Positions 6,962-16,475 of a DNA stretch of 64,000 bases are shown here, in pieces. Within the stretch, counting starts at the first letter, position 1, and each line of letters opens with the position of its first letter. Source of the DNA: Stenotrophomonas sp. ESTM1D_MKCIP4_1. Lineage in GTDB: Bacteria; Pseudomonadota; Gammaproteobacteria; Xanthomonadales; Xanthomonadaceae. The stretch covers positions 2,888,731 to 2,952,730 of the forward strand of contig NZ_CP026004.1 of assembly GCF_003086895.1 (NCBI RefSeq). Reading direction: 5' to 3'. Position numbers and translations under genes: made by a program. A model generated the notes under the pieces. The model saw nothing but the letters and a program-made list of their open reading frames with translations. It had not been told where the DNA came from and did not search any database.

Positions 6962-6981
6962 TCCGTGACCCTTGTCACGGA
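6962..6981. promoter_or_regulatory. TCCGTGAC/GTCACGGA inverted repeat
   Basis: An 8-bp perfect inverted repeat with a 4-nt spacer in the gap between the minus-strand small gene and the plus-strand small ORF. It is a possible operator for the unit starting near 7028. Nothing else recognisable lies in 6797-7027. Confidence 0.3.
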
Positions 6982-7027
6982 GTCAGCAGCGCTTCACACT
7001 ATCGTCACTAACAGGGGCCCCTTCCAC

Positions 7028-7132
7028 ATGCGCACCTCGCTTCCGCTGCAGCGTTCCACCTTGCTGAAGTTCTATTTCGTGGCCAGCTATCTGGTCCTGC
7101 TTGAAGAAGTAGTACGCGCCAGCATCAGCTGA
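7028..7132 (+). CDS. possible 34-residue small protein
   Basis: An ATG-to-TGA frame encoding MRTSLPLQRSTLLKFYFVAS then YLVLLEEVVRASIS. It is short, but third codon positions are mostly G or C like real genes here, and the middle is a hydrophobic/amphipathic helix (LLKFYFVASYLVLLEEVV), as in small membrane proteins. The ribosome site is poor (only AGGGG about 10 nt upstream). Conservation in related genomes would decide. Confidence 0.35.
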   Translation: MRTSLPLQRSTLLKFYFVASYLVLLEEVVRASIS

Positions 7133-7193
7133 GCGCTTGCCGCCGGGGGTGACGCGGCCGACACTGGGGGCTCCCGTTCGTGGAGCGCTGCCG

Positions 7194-7457
7194 ATGAAGA
7201 TTGCCCTCCTGCTGCCCGTGCTGGCGCTGGCCAGCTGTGCCCACCCCGCGCCCGTCGGACCGCCTGCTGCGGCCACCCCGGCGGTAGGCAGTGACCGCGA
7301 CGCCCACGGCTGCATCGGTTCGGCCGGCTACCAGTGGTGCCAGCGCAGCGGGCGTTGCGAACGGCCGTGGGAGCTGGCCCAGGCCCAGGGCGTGGCCAAT
7401 ACGTCCGAGGCCATCGAGGCGTGGTGTGCCCTGCCCGCGACGCCGTCACGGCGGTAG
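7194..7457 (+). CDS. small lipoprotein
   Basis: 87 residues; the start MKIALLLPVLALASC gives a type II signal peptide with lipobox LASC. The mature part has GCIGSAGYQWCQRSGRCERPWELA, a Cys-rich motif shared by small envelope lipoproteins in many proteobacteria, followed by a further Cys. Function unknown. Ends 9 nt before the DUF1653 gene, so the two are probably co-transcribed. Confidence 0.75.
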   Translation: MKIALLLPVLALASCAHPAPVGPPAAATPAVGSDRDAHGCIGSAGYQWCQRSGRCERPWELAQAQGVANTSEAIEAWCALPATPSRR

Positions 7458-7466
7458 AATTCCGGG

Positions 7467-7700
7467 ATGTCCGACCTCAGCCCCCTGCCCAGCCTTGCGC
7501 CCGGCCGCTACCGCCATTTCAAAGGCGGTCTGTACGAAGTAATCGACATCGTCCGCAGCAGTGAAACCCTGCAGCCGCAGGTGCTGTACCGTGCCCTGTA
7601 CGGCGAAGGCGGCCTGTGGGTGCGCCCGTACGCCATGTTCATCGAGCAGGTGCCCGGCGAGCACGGCCCGCAGCCGCGCTTCGCGCGCATCGACGACTGA
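7467..7700 (+). CDS. DUF1653 family protein
   Basis: 77 residues with the full family signature: PGRYRHFKGGLYEVIDIVRS, SETLQPQVLYRALYG, GLWVRPYAMFIEQV. Family function is unknown; members are small cytoplasmic beta-rich proteins. Short spacing after the lipoprotein gene suggests one transcript. Confidence 0.88.
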   Translation: MSDLSPLPSLAPGRYRHFKGGLYEVIDIVRSSETLQPQVLYRALYGEGGLWVRPYAMFIEQVPGEHGPQPRFARIDD

Positions 7701-7720
7701 TCCCGCCGCTTCACCTGCGA

Positions 7721-7767
7721 CAGCCGTGAGGACGACCACGGCTGTATAATCATACCGTCCAGTCGGT
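7721..7767 (+). promoter_or_regulatory. promoter and TetR-type operator for the tetR-emrE unit
   Basis: A perfect TATAAT (7745-7750) is followed by the palindrome ACCG-N6-CGGT (7754-7767), typical of TetR-family sites that contain AGTCGGT. An 8-bp inverted repeat CAGCCGTG/CACGGCTG (7721-7728, 7737-7744) covers where the -35 would lie and could also serve as the DUF1653 terminator. The position over the start site predicts autorepression. Confidence 0.6.
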
Positions 7768-7777
7768 TTCCTTCCCC

Positions 7778-8350
7778 ATGTCCGCATCCCCCGCCCTCGC
7801 CCGCCGCAAGGCTCCCGATCTGGTGCGCCAGGCGCTGCTGGATGCCACCGCCCGCGTACTGGGCCAGAACGGCCTTGCCGCGCTGACGGTGCAGGACGTC
7901 GCCCGTGCCGCCGGGGTCAGCAAGGGCGCCCTGTTCCATCACTTCAGCAGCAAGCAGGACCTGCTGGACGCGACCCTCGCCCAATTGATCGCCAGCTTCG
8001 AGCAGGACGTGCGTACCCACATGCAGGGCGCCCTGGATGGGCACGGCAGCTTCACCCGCGCCTATGTCCAGGTCACGTTCGACCACCTCCTGCAGCAGAG
8101 CCGCGAGAACGACATCGGCCTGACCATGGCCAACCTGCTGGAACCGGCGCTGCTTGCGCATTGGCGTGAGTGGATGCGCCGCATGCTGGCGCAGTTCCCC
8201 GGCGAGGCCACCGACCCTCGCCTGTTTGCAGCGCGCTGTGCCGCCGATGGCTACTGGGCCACCGCCTATGGCCGCCCGCTGGATGAGGAGGAACGCCGCA
8301 ACGCGCTGGCGATGGCGGCCGAGGCATTGAAGCTGTGTTCGCCCGCCTGA
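7778..8350 (+). CDS. TetR/AcrR-family repressor
   Basis: 190 residues. The N-terminal HTH reads ALLDATARVLGQNGLAALTV then QDVARAAGVSKGALFHHFSS, standard for TetR; the C-terminal ligand domain is of TetR_C type. It lies 13 nt upstream of an EmrE-type exporter and behind its own operator-like palindrome, so it most likely represses both genes and is released by cationic drugs or dyes (inference). Confidence 0.9.
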   Translation: MSASPALARRKAPDLVRQALLDATARVLGQNGLAALTVQDVARAAGVSKGALFHHFSSKQDLLDATLAQLIASFEQDVRTHMQGALDGHGSFTRAYVQVTFDHLLQQSRENDIGLTMANLLEPALLAHWREWMRRMLAQFPGEATDPRLFAARCAADGYWATAYGRPLDEEERRNALAMAAEALKLCSPA

Positions 8351-8363
8351 CCTGGAGCCAGCC

Positions 8364-8696
8364 ATGAACCCATACGTCTATCTGGCCGCTGCCATCGCAT
8401 TGGAAGTCATCGCCACCTCGCTGCTGAAGGCTTCCGAAGGCATGAGCCGGTGGGCACCGACCCTGGGGGCACTGGCCTGCTATGGCGTGTGCTTCTACCT
8501 GCTGGCGCTCACGATGAAATCCATTCCCACCGGCATCGCCTATGCCATCTGGTCCGGGGTGGGCATCGTGCTGATCTCGCTGATCGGCCTGCTGCTGTTC
8601 AAGCAGCGGCTGGACACGCCGGCCCTGATCGGCATCGGCCTGATCTGCGCCGGCGTGCTGGTCATCAACCTGTTCTCGAAAAGCAGCGCGCACTGA
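8364..8696 (+). CDS. emrE: small multidrug resistance exporter EmrE
   Basis: 110 residues with four membrane helices and near-identity to EmrE in the key parts: MNPYVYLAAAIALEVIATSLLK with the essential Glu14, then YAIWSGVGIVLISL and LICAGVLVINL. It exchanges protons for quaternary ammonium compounds and dyes as an antiparallel dimer in the inner membrane. The adjacent tetR gene suggests inducible expression. Confidence 0.92.
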   Translation: MNPYVYLAAAIALEVIATSLLKASEGMSRWAPTLGALACYGVCFYLLALTMKSIPTGIAYAIWSGVGIVLISLIGLLLFKQRLDTPALIGIGLICAGVLVINLFSKSSAH

Positions 8697-8735
8697 GCGC
8701 GCTGCGGCCTGCCATCGCTGCGCAGGCGACTGCGG

Positions 8736-8909
8736 TCAGGCGACCTTCTTGGCGATGCTCATGCCGATCAGGAACAGCACCACGGCAATGATGATGCCGG
8801 CCCAGAACAGGAACTTGGCGATACCGACCGCAGCGCCGGCGATGCCGCCGAAACCCAGCACACCGGCAATCAGGCCGATGACCGCGAAAATGATGGCCCA
8901 CTTGATCAT
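8736..8909 (-). CDS. DUF1328 small membrane protein (YtjA type)
   Basis: A 57-residue protein, [20 protein letters not shown] then [20 protein letters not shown], then [17 protein letters not shown], with two transmembrane helices. GGAAGG precedes the ATG. The pattern matches the YtjA/DUF1328 family, function unknown, often stress-induced. It converges with emrE. Confidence 0.85.
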   Translation of the reverse strand: MIKWAIIFAVIGLIAGVLGFGGIAGAAVGIAKFLFWAGIIIAVVLFLIGMSIAKKVA

Positions 8910-9006
8910 GTCGATCCTTCCCCCGCAGGGAACAAAAACGGTATGAACAGGTTAAGCACGCGGCGATGCCGGCGTCGTGAGTGCGCCGCACGCGCGGCGT
9001 GAACAT

Positions 9007-9645
9007 TCAGCGCGGGCGGAAACGCAGCAGCGCGATGGCGAAGGCCAGGAACACGCTGCCCACCAGCCGCTCGAACCAGCGCTGTGCAAAGGGCTTGGCC
9101 AGCCAGCGGCGCAGGCCATGGCCGCCGGCCGCATACATCACGTACCAGAACAGCTCGCAGGCGGCGAAGGTGGTGACCAGGACGGTGTACTGCTGGCCCT
9201 GCGCACGTGCCGGATCGACGAACTGTGGCAGGAAGGCGGCGGCGAACAGCAGCAGCTTGGGATTGCTCAGCCCCACCAGCAGGCCACCACGGAACACCGA
9301 CCATGCCCCGTGCACCGGCTCCAACCGCGGCTCACCGGGGATGGCGGCCAGGGCGGGCCGGCAGCTGTCGCGCCACGCCTTGATGCCCAGCCAGGCCAGA
9401 TAGGCCACCCCGAGGTAACGCAGCACCTCGAACAACATCGGTGAAGAACGCAGCAGTGCGCTCAATCCGGCGGCCGAAGCGGCCAGCACCAGCAGCATGG
9501 CCAGCAGGCATCCGGCCATGGCCGGCACGCTGCGGCGGAAGCCCAGGCCGACGCTGCGGCCGAGGATGTGCAGCATGTTCGGACCCGGCGTGCCGCACAG
9601 CACGAAGACCGTTGCCAGGAACCACCACCAGGTATGCAGGGCCAT
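9007..9645 (-). CDS. LysE/RhtB-family amino-acid exporter
   Basis: 212 residues from the ATG at 9645 (a GTG codon lies directly before it). It has the family signature FVLCGTPGPNMLHILGRSVGLGFR near the N terminus and the second-half motif GLSNPKLLLFAAAFLPQFV. Six membrane helices are expected. Substrate unknown; homologues export threonine, homoserine or other amino acids. Confidence 0.87.
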   Translation of the reverse strand: MALHTWWWFLATVFVLCGTPGPNMLHILGRSVGLGFRRSVPAMAGCLLAMLLVLAASAAGLSALLRSSPMLFEVLRYLGVAYLAWLGIKAWRDSCRPALAAIPGEPRLEPVHGAWSVFRGGLLVGLSNPKLLLFAAAFLPQFVDPARAQGQQYTVLVTTFAACELFWYVMYAAGGHGLRRWLAKPFAQRWFERLVGSVFLAFAIALLRFRPR

Positions 9646-9795
9646 CACGATTCTCGACGCAGGAAGCCGATCAGCTTACGGGCTGGCGTCGCGCGGCGGT
9701 ACGTACAGCGGCAGGCAGGATCGACGGTTACAGAGCACGGCCTGCAGGCGATGCCTGCGCTGTGCTGCAATGGGGCATATGACAGGGAGACAGGC

Positions 9796-10488
9796 ATGAA
9801 GACGCTGGGGCTGATTGGCGGCATGAGTTGGGAAAGCTCGGCGCAGTATTACCGTCTCATCAACGAGGAGGTCCGCCAGCGGCTGGGGGGCGCGCACTCG
9901 GCACAGCTGCTGCTGTGGTCGGTGGATTTCGCCCGCATCAAGCAGTTGCAGCACGCGGGCGACTGGGACGCGCTGGGCCAGGAAATGATCGACGCCGCAC
10001 GCCGCCTGCAGGCCGCTGGCGCCGATCTGCTGGTGGTCTGCACCAACACGATGCATAAGCTGGCCCCGCAGATGGAGGCCGCCTGCCCGCTGCCGCTGCT
10101 GCATATTGCCGACCCGACCGCCACCGCCATTCGGCAGGCCGGGCTGCGCATGGTCGGCCTGCTGGGCACCGCGTTCACCATGGAAGAGGATTTCTACCGC
10201 GGACGGCTGAGCGATCGCTTCGGGCTGCAGGTGCTGATACCCGATGCGGACGACCGCCGCGACGTGCACGACATCATCTACCGCGAGCTGATTGCCGGCA
10301 TCGTCAGCGAGGCCTCACGGCAGGTGTATGTCGAGGTGATCCAGCGCTTGGTTGCACGGGGCGCCGAGGCGATCATCCTCGGCTGCACCGAGATCATGTT
10401 GCTGGTACGCGAACAGGACAGCCCGGTGCCGCTGTTCGACACCACCACCCTGCACGCGCGCGCCGCCGTGGATGCAGCGCTGGCGTAG
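9796..10488 (+). CDS. aspartate/glutamate racemase family protein
   Basis: 230 residues, AGGGAGA before ATG 9796. A PLP-independent racemase: MKTLGLIGGMSWESSAQYY at the N terminus, and the two catalytic Cys in CTNTMH (Cys82) and LGCTEI (Cys197). It resembles YgeA-type broad-specificity amino-acid racemases. The stop codon TAG (10486-10488) is part of the GTAG head of a palindromic repeat. Substrate not predictable from sequence alone. Confidence 0.88.
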   Translation: MKTLGLIGGMSWESSAQYYRLINEEVRQRLGGAHSAQLLLWSVDFARIKQLQHAGDWDALGQEMIDAARRLQAAGADLLVVCTNTMHKLAPQMEAACPLPLLHIADPTATAIRQAGLRMVGLLGTAFTMEEDFYRGRLSDRFGLQVLIPDADDRRDVHDIIYRELIAGIVSEASRQVYVEVIQRLVARGAEAIILGCTEIMLLVREQDSPVPLFDTTTLHARAAVDAALA

Positions 10489-10555
10489 CGTCGAGCGTGC
10501 TCGACGGAAATCCCAACGCGCCCGTGGCAACGCAGTCGAGCAGGCTCGACTCTAC
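10485..10555. repeat. inverted pair of SMAG palindromes
   Basis: Left unit: GTAG 10485-10488 and stem CGTCGAGC/GCTCGACG. Right unit: stem AGTCGAGC/GCTCGACT followed by CTAC 10552-10555. The heads point outward and 27 nt lie between the units. The GTAG on each side supplies the TAG stop of the flanking convergent genes. Together the units can fold as a bidirectional terminator. Confidence 0.85.
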
Positions 10556-10911
10556 CCTTCGCGTATCGCCAGCGCGGCCACCAGCCACTCCACCACGGCC
10601 GGTGAATCGCACAGGAAGAACACGGCGTCGCCACTGCGCGCTTCGCTCAGCATGCGGTACACACTGATGGCGGCTGCGGCCTGGTTGGCAACGAATACCT
10701 CGCCGCTGCGCGGTCCCTCGGCCTGCCGCGATTCGCGTTGCAGCGCCTGCCGCGCGGCAACGGTGCCCGCGGGCTCGGCCTCACGACTGAGGTCCTCGCC
10801 GCGCAGGCCCCAGGAAACAAAGACACGCTTGTCCTTGAACGTGGTGTCCAGCACCTGGACGCCGTCCGCGCCTGCGCCGGACGAACGATGAATGACGCTA
10901 CTGCTGATCAA
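10552..10911 (-). CDS. hypothetical protein
   Basis: About 119 residues if it starts at TTG 10911, which has GGGGG 5 nt upstream; an ATG at 10944 would give 130. It contains KDKRVFVSWGLRGEDLSREA and VYRMLSEARSGDAVFFLCD. No family recognised, no signal peptide. Its TAG stop lies in the GTAG head of the adjacent SMAG unit. It overlaps the end of the small gene 10898-11089 and is probably translationally coupled to it. Confidence 0.55.
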   Translation of the reverse strand: MISSSVIHRSSGAGADGVQVLDTTFKDKRVFVSWGLRGEDLSREAEPAGTVAARQALQRESRQAEGPRSGEVFVANQAAAAISVYRMLSEARSGDAVFFLCDSPAVVEWLVAALAIREG

Positions 10912-11089
10912 CGCAACCCCCTGTGGTCGTCGTGGTCCGCGCATCGTCCGGCACGCGCACCACCACCGCCATTGGCCGGAGCGTGTGCTCGGGCTGCGGG
11001 CGGCTGGGCAGGTACCGGGAGAGAACCGATGCGATCGGATCTGCGTCGATGATAAGGGAACTTGCGCCGCTGGCCTGAATGCCCGGCAT
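10898..11089 (-). CDS. small hypothetical protein
   Basis: 63 residues, MPGIQASGASSLIIDADPIA... An excellent ribosome site (GGGAGG, 4 nt before ATG 11089) and GC-rich third positions support translation. No recognisable domain; ends in a Thr-rich stretch. It lies directly upstream of, and overlaps, the 10552-10911 gene. Confidence 0.5.
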   Translation of the reverse strand: MPGIQASGASSLIIDADPIASVLSRYLPSRPQPEHTLRPMAVVVRVPDDARTTTTTGGCVDQQ

Positions 11090-11111
11090 CACGCCTCCCG
11101 TCACGGGCAAC

Positions 11112-11141
11112 AAAAAAGCCCACGCATCGCTGCGCAGGCTT
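11112..11141 (-). terminator. rho-independent terminator of tRNA-Pro
   Basis: On the minus strand a stem AGCC..CGCA/TGCG..GGCT is followed by T6. It lies 16 nt beyond the tRNA 3' end. Confidence 0.8.
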
Positions 11142-11156
11142 TCTGTTTCATCACAG

Positions 11157-11233
11157 TGGTCGGGACGGCCGGATTCGAACCGACGACCCTCTGCCCCCCA
11201 GGCAGATGCGCTACCAGGCTGCGCTACGCCCCG
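11157..11233 (-). tRNA. tRNA-Pro (anticodon GGG)
   Basis: A 77-nt cloverleaf with encoded CCA. Acceptor CGGGGCG/CGTCCCG (one G-U), anticodon arm TCTGC-loop-GCAGA with loop CTGGGGG (anticodon GGG), T-loop TTCGAAT. It reads proline codons CCC/CCU. It lies downstream of the merR-like gene in the pheST-ihfA group. Confidence 0.95.
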
Positions 11234-11301
11234 ACTGATGCTGCGATGTTCCCGCCAGTGCGGCGGGCCGTGAAGTATAGCGGATTACGCGGGGTTTGGG
11301 A

Positions 11302-11658
11302 TCACCGGCGAAGCAATTGCAGCACTTCTTCCAGCTCCATGCGTACCTGCTTGATGATCTGGTTGCTCAACGCCGATTCCTCGCGCGCATCCGGACCATC
11401 AAGGCGCAGGCGCGCGCCACCGATGGTGTAACCCTGTTCGTACAGCAGGCTGCGGATCTGCCGCACCATCAGCACGTCGTGGCGCTGGTAGTAGCGGCGG
11501 TTGCCACGGCGCTTGGCCGGCTCAAGGCTGGGGAATTCGGTTTCCCAGTAGCGCAGCACGTGCGGCTTGACGTCGCACAGCTCGCTTACCTCACCGATGG
11601 TGAAGTAGCGCTTGGCCGGGATCGGCGGTAGTTCGCGGTTACTGCCCGGATCCAGCAT
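11302..11658 (-). CDS. MerR-family transcriptional regulator
   Basis: 118 residues: an N-terminal MerR HTH ([20 protein letters not shown] then [23 protein letters not shown]) and a short C-terminal coiled coil with no metal-binding Cys. It is commonly found just downstream of ihfA in gammaproteobacteria. Its start lies inside the end of ihfA (20-nt overlap), so it is translated from the same mRNA. The target is unknown. Confidence 0.88.
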   Translation of the reverse strand: MLDPGSNRELPPIPAKRYFTIGEVSELCDVKPHVLRYWETEFPSLEPAKRRGNRRYYQRHDVLMVRQIRSLLYEQGYTIGGARLRLDGPDAREESALSNQIIKQVRMELEEVLQLLRR

Positions 11659-11938
11659 AAGCTTCCACCCTCTCCTTGAGCTTCTGGCCCGGACGGAAGG
11701 TCACCACCGTGCGGGCGGAAATCGGAATTTCCTCACCGGTCTTGGGGTTGCGACCCGGGCGCTGGTTCTTGCGCCTCAGGTCGAAATTACCGAAGCCGGA
11801 CAGCTTCACCTGACGTCCCTGTTCCAACGCTTCACGCAGCACATCGAAGAACGCGTCGACGAATTCCTTGGCTTCCCGCTTGTTCAGACCGACTTCGTCG
11901 AACAGCTTTTCCGCCATCTCCGCCTTGGTCAATGCCAT
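11639..11938 (-). CDS. ihfA: integration host factor subunit alpha
   Basis: 99 residues, full length for IHF-alpha. Visible features are [13 protein letters not shown], the DNA-binding arm [20 protein letters not shown] with the intercalating Pro, and [16 protein letters not shown]. It forms a heterodimer with IhfB, bends DNA, and supports recombination, replication and sigma-54 promoters. It follows pheT by 27 nt, the conserved pheST-ihfA order. Confidence 0.96.
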   Translation of the reverse strand: MALTKAEMAEKLFDEVGLNKREAKEFVDAFFDVLREALEQGRQVKLSGFGNFDLRRKNQRPGRNPKTGEEIPISARTVVTFRPGQKLKERVEAYAGSGQ

Positions 11939-11965
11939 TGCCTGCTACCCCTGAGTGCTTCCCGC

Positions 11966-14347
11966 TCAGCCGCGGATCCGGGCGTGGTGCTCACGCTCGA
12001 TCGCAGTGACCGCATCGGCCACCACCGCTTCCACGTCGCGGTCCGTCAGAGTGCGCGACTTGTCCTGCAAAATCAAGCCCATAGCGAGACTCTTGAACCC
12101 CGGCTCGACGCCCTGGCCGACGTAACGGTCGAACAGGTTCAGTTCGCGCAGCAACGGGCCAGCGGCCTGGCGGATGGTCGCGGCCAGGTCGCTCCAGGCC
12201 ACCTGTTCAGGCACCAGGAACGCCAGGTCGCGGCGCACGGCCGGGAAGCGCGACAGCTCGCCGGCACGCGGCAGCGCGCGGGCGGACAGCGCCTCCAGGT
12301 CCAGCTCGAAGGCGTAGACGTCGGCCTCGATGTCCATGGCCTTGGCCAGGCGCGGATGGATCTGGCCGATCCAGCCGATCACCACGCCATCGCGGTACAC
12401 CTCGGCCGATCGGGCCGGGTGGCCGAAAGCGCGGGTGGACGGGCGGAATTCGAGCACGGCACCGCTGGCGGCGGCCAGCGATTCCAGGTCTCCCTTCAGG
12501 TCATGGAAATCAACCTTGCGGGTCGGCAGGCCCCACTGCACGGACTGCGCATCACCACAGACGGCAGCGGCCACGCGGGGCGTTTCCAGCGGTGCGGGTT
12601 GGCCTTCGCCCGCCTGCTGGGCGAACACCCGGCCGACCTCGAACAGGCGCACGCGGGCCAACTGGCGGGCGGCGTTGCGGCCCAGGGTGGCGACCAGGCC
12701 CGGCAGCAGCGCCGGGCGCATCACGGCCAGCTCGGCCGACAGCGGGTTGGCCAGCGGCACCAGGTTGTCGCGCAGCTGCCACTGGGTCAGCAGCGCATCA
12801 TCGACGAAGGCGAAGTTCAGGGTTTCCTGCAGATCGCGGGCGATCAGCTGGCGGCGCACGCTGAGCACGTCCAGCTGGGTTTCGGTCGGCATCGCCACGC
12901 GCGCCGCGCCGCCCGGCAGGGTGGTCGGAATCTGCTCGTAGCCGTGGATGCGCGCCAGTTCCTCGATCAGGTCTTCTTCGATGGCGATATCGAAGCGACG
13001 GCTCGGCGCGGTCACCTGCCAGCCTTCGCCGGCCGCGGTCACGCCCATGCCCAGCGCGCGCAGGATGCGCTCGACCTCGGCGTCTTCGATGGTGATGCCC
13101 AGCACGCGGGTGATGCGCGCGCGGCGCAGCAGGATCGTCGCAGGCTGCGGCAGATCGGCCGCGTTGACGGCCTCGGTCACCGGCGAAGGCGTGCCACCGG
13201 CCAGGTCCAGCACCAGGCGGGTGGCGTACTCGATGGCGGTGCGCGGCAGCGCCGGGTCGACGCCACGCTCGAAGCGGTGGCCGGCATCGGTGTGCAGGCC
13301 CAGCTTGCGGCCACGGCCCATGATGGCGGCCGGGGCGAAGTGCGCGGCTTCCAGGAACACGGCGGTGGTGTCGTCGGTGACGCGGGTGTCGAAGCCGCCC
13401 ATCAGGCCGGCCAGGCCGACCGCACGGTCAGCATCGGTCACCAGCAGGAAGCTGTCGTCCAGCACGGCATCGCGGCCGTCCAGCAGCTTGATCGCTTCAT
13501 TGGCGCGCGAACGGCGCACGCCGATGCTGCCCTGCAGGGTGCCCAGGTCATAGGCGTGCATCGGCTGGCCCAGCTCCAGCATCACGTACTGGGTGATGTC
13601 GACCAGCAGCGAGACCGGACGCACGCCGCTGCGGCGCAGGCGCTCGGCCATCCACAGCGGGGTCTTCGCGGCGGCATTGACGCCTTCGATGACGCGCCCC
13701 AGGTAACGCGGCGCTTCGGCGCCAGCGTCGAGCTGGATGGACAGCTCGCGGCTGCCGACAGGCGCAATGGCCTCGGCGGCGAAATCCAGCACGTCGCTGC
13801 GGGTGGCAGCGGCCACATCAAAGGCGATGCCACGCACGCTGAAGCAGTCGGCGCGGTTGGGGGTCAGCTTGATCTCGATGCTGGCGTCAGGCAGGCCGAG
13901 GTATTCGACCAGGGTCTGGCCGACCGGCGCATCATCGGGCAGTTCCAGCAGGCCCGAGGCATCGGTATCCAGGCCCAGTTCCTTGGCCGAGCACAGCATG
14001 CCGTTGGATTCGACGCCGCGCAGCTTGGCCGGCTTGATCGCCAGATCGCCGATCTGCGCGCCGACCATGGCCAGCGGCGCCACCAGGCCCGGGCGCGCGT
14101 TCGGCGCACCGCAGACGATCTGCAGCAGCTCGCCCTGCCCGGCATCGACCTTGCACACCTGCAGGCGGTCGGCTTCCGGATGGCGCACGGCCTCGACGAT
14201 GCGTGCCACGACCACGTGCTGCAGGCCGTTGCCGAGCGCGGTCACTTCTTCCACTTCCAGGCCGATTGCGGTGAGCACCGCGCTCAGTTCATCGCGCGAG
14301 GCGGCGGTCGGGACGTGGCTGCGCAGCCAGTTTTCAGAGAATTTCAT
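11966..14347 (-). CDS. pheT: phenylalanyl-tRNA synthetase beta subunit
   Basis: 793 residues from MKFSENWLRSHVP. It has the N-terminal tRNA-binding EMAP-like domain (LQVCKVDAGQGELLQIVCGA), the B3/B4 editing and B5 domains, and a C-terminal anticodon-binding RRM-like domain (SRFPAVRRDLAFLVPE). It pairs with PheS as an alpha2-beta2 enzyme that charges tRNA-Phe. A SMAG-like palindrome separates it from pheS. Confidence 0.96.
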   Translation of the reverse strand: MKFSENWLRSHVPTAASRDELSAVLTAIGLEVEEVTALGNGLQHVVVARIVEAVRHPEADRLQVCKVDAGQGELLQIVCGAPNARPGLVAPLAMVGAQIGDLAIKPAKLRGVESNGMLCSAKELGLDTDASGLLELPDDAPVGQTLVEYLGLPDASIEIKLTPNRADCFSVRGIAFDVAAATRSDVLDFAAEAIAPVGSRELSIQLDAGAEAPRYLGRVIEGVNAAAKTPLWMAERLRRSGVRPVSLLVDITQYVMLELGQPMHAYDLGTLQGSIGVRRSRANEAIKLLDGRDAVLDDSFLLVTDADRAVGLAGLMGGFDTRVTDDTTAVFLEAAHFAPAAIMGRGRKLGLHTDAGHRFERGVDPALPRTAIEYATRLVLDLAGGTPSPVTEAVNAADLPQPATILLRRARITRVLGITIEDAEVERILRALGMGVTAAGEGWQVTAPSRRFDIAIEEDLIEELARIHGYEQIPTTLPGGAARVAMPTETQLDVLSVRRQLIARDLQETLNFAFVDDALLTQWQLRDNLVPLANPLSAELAVMRPALLPGLVATLGRNAARQLARVRLFEVGRVFAQQAGEGQPAPLETPRVAAAVCGDAQSVQWGLPTRKVDFHDLKGDLESLAAASGAVLEFRPSTRAFGHPARSAEVYRDGVVIGWIGQIHPRLAKAMDIEADVYAFELDLEALSARALPRAGELSRFPAVRRDLAFLVPEQVAWSDLAATIRQAAGPLLRELNLFDRYVGQGVEPGFKSLAMGLILQDKSRTLTDRDVEAVVADAVTAIEREHHARIRG

Positions 14348-14415
14348 GGGGTCACCCTGGTGGGCCCGGCGCATGCGCCTGGGCCTGCGAATGTAGATGC
14401 CGTCGATTCAGGAGC

Positions 14416-14437
14416 AGCCGAGCAGGCTCGACGCTAC
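14416..14437 (-). repeat. degenerate SMAG palindrome between pheS and pheT
   Basis: On the minus strand, GTAG (14437-14434) is followed by an imperfect GCTCGAC/GCCGAGC-type stem. It lies inside the pheST transcript. Confidence 0.6.
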
Positions 14438-14447
14438 GGGCCGGCGC

Positions 14448-15639
<1,192 letters not shown>

Positions 15640-15641
<2 letters not shown>

Positions 15642-15999
15642 ATGCCGCCAGTGCGCCCTTGGCCTTTTCGGCCAGTGCAGCAAAGCCAGCTGCGTCGTGC
15701 ACGGCGATATCAGCCAGGACCTTGCGGTCCAGGGTGATGCCGGCCTTCAGCAGGCCGTTCATGAAGCGGCTGTAGCTCAGACCGTTGATGCGGGCAGCCG
15801 CATTGATACGGGTGATCCACAGCGAACGGAAGTTGCGCTTCTTCTGCTTACGGCCGATGTAGGCGTACTGCTGTGCCTTGATGACCGCCTGCTTGGCGAC
15901 GCGGAAGACCTTGCGACGGGCATTGTAGTAGCCCTTGGCGAGATCCAGAATTTTCTTGTGGCGGCGACGCGCCTGTACGCCACGCTTAACTCGTGCCAT
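15640..15999 (-). CDS. rplT: 50S ribosomal protein L20
   Basis: 119 residues, full length. [20 protein letters not shown] is the typical basic N-terminal tail, then [20 protein letters not shown] and [16 protein letters not shown]20 is an early 50S assembly protein. It lies 11 nt after rpmI; in enterobacteria L20 represses this operon by binding the leader. Confidence 0.97.
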
Positions 16000-16010
16000 T
16001 TTTCAGTTCC

Positions 16011-16208
16011 TCAGAGGTAAGGGAGCATGCGGTCCAGACGGCCTGCGTCTTCTGCACGGACATGGCCCGTCTGACGCAGATTACGCTTACGCTTGGTCGC
16101 TTTCTTCGTGAGGATGTGGCTACGGTTGGCGTGGCCGCACTTGTACTTGCCCGAGGCGGTCTTGCGGAAACGCTTGGCCGCTGCCCGGTTGGTCTTGATC
16201 TTGGGCAT
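16011..16208 (-). CDS. rpmI: 50S ribosomal protein L35
   Basis: 65 residues: [20 protein letters not shown], then [20 protein letters not shown]. Small basic 50S protein. The ATG at 16208 is the family start. A terminator between infC and rpmI implies that rpmI-rplT also have their own promoter within 16209-16400. Confidence 0.97.
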   Translation of the reverse strand: MPKIKTNRAAAKRFRKTASGKYKCGHANRSHILTKKATKRKRNLRQTGHVRAEDAGRLDRMLPYL

Positions 16209-16404
16209 TGCAATGTCCTTGATGGGATATGACCCTGGTTTCTGACTGATCTGGCGGTGGCCTTGGCCACTCTTTCCGTCCTGCCATGATCGGCGTACGA
16301 CCCGTCCTGGGTGGGTCGAGCCGGGCATGATACAGGCAAAACCGCCCTGCCACCAGCCCCTGCAACCCTTTCAGACATGATTCTGCCGGGATGACGCAAA
16401 AGCA

Positions 16405-16427
16405 AAGGGACGCCTATGGCGTCCCTT
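16405..16427 (-). terminator. terminator downstream of infC
   Basis: A 10-bp perfect stem AAGGGACGCC/GGCGTCCCTT with a 3-nt loop, followed on the minus strand by TGCTTTTG. It should reduce read-through from infC into rpmI. Confidence 0.75.
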
Positions 16428-16475
16428 CACCCTGAAGCGTTCAGCCAGGCGCCCCGCAAGGCAGCCTTCCAGGCT

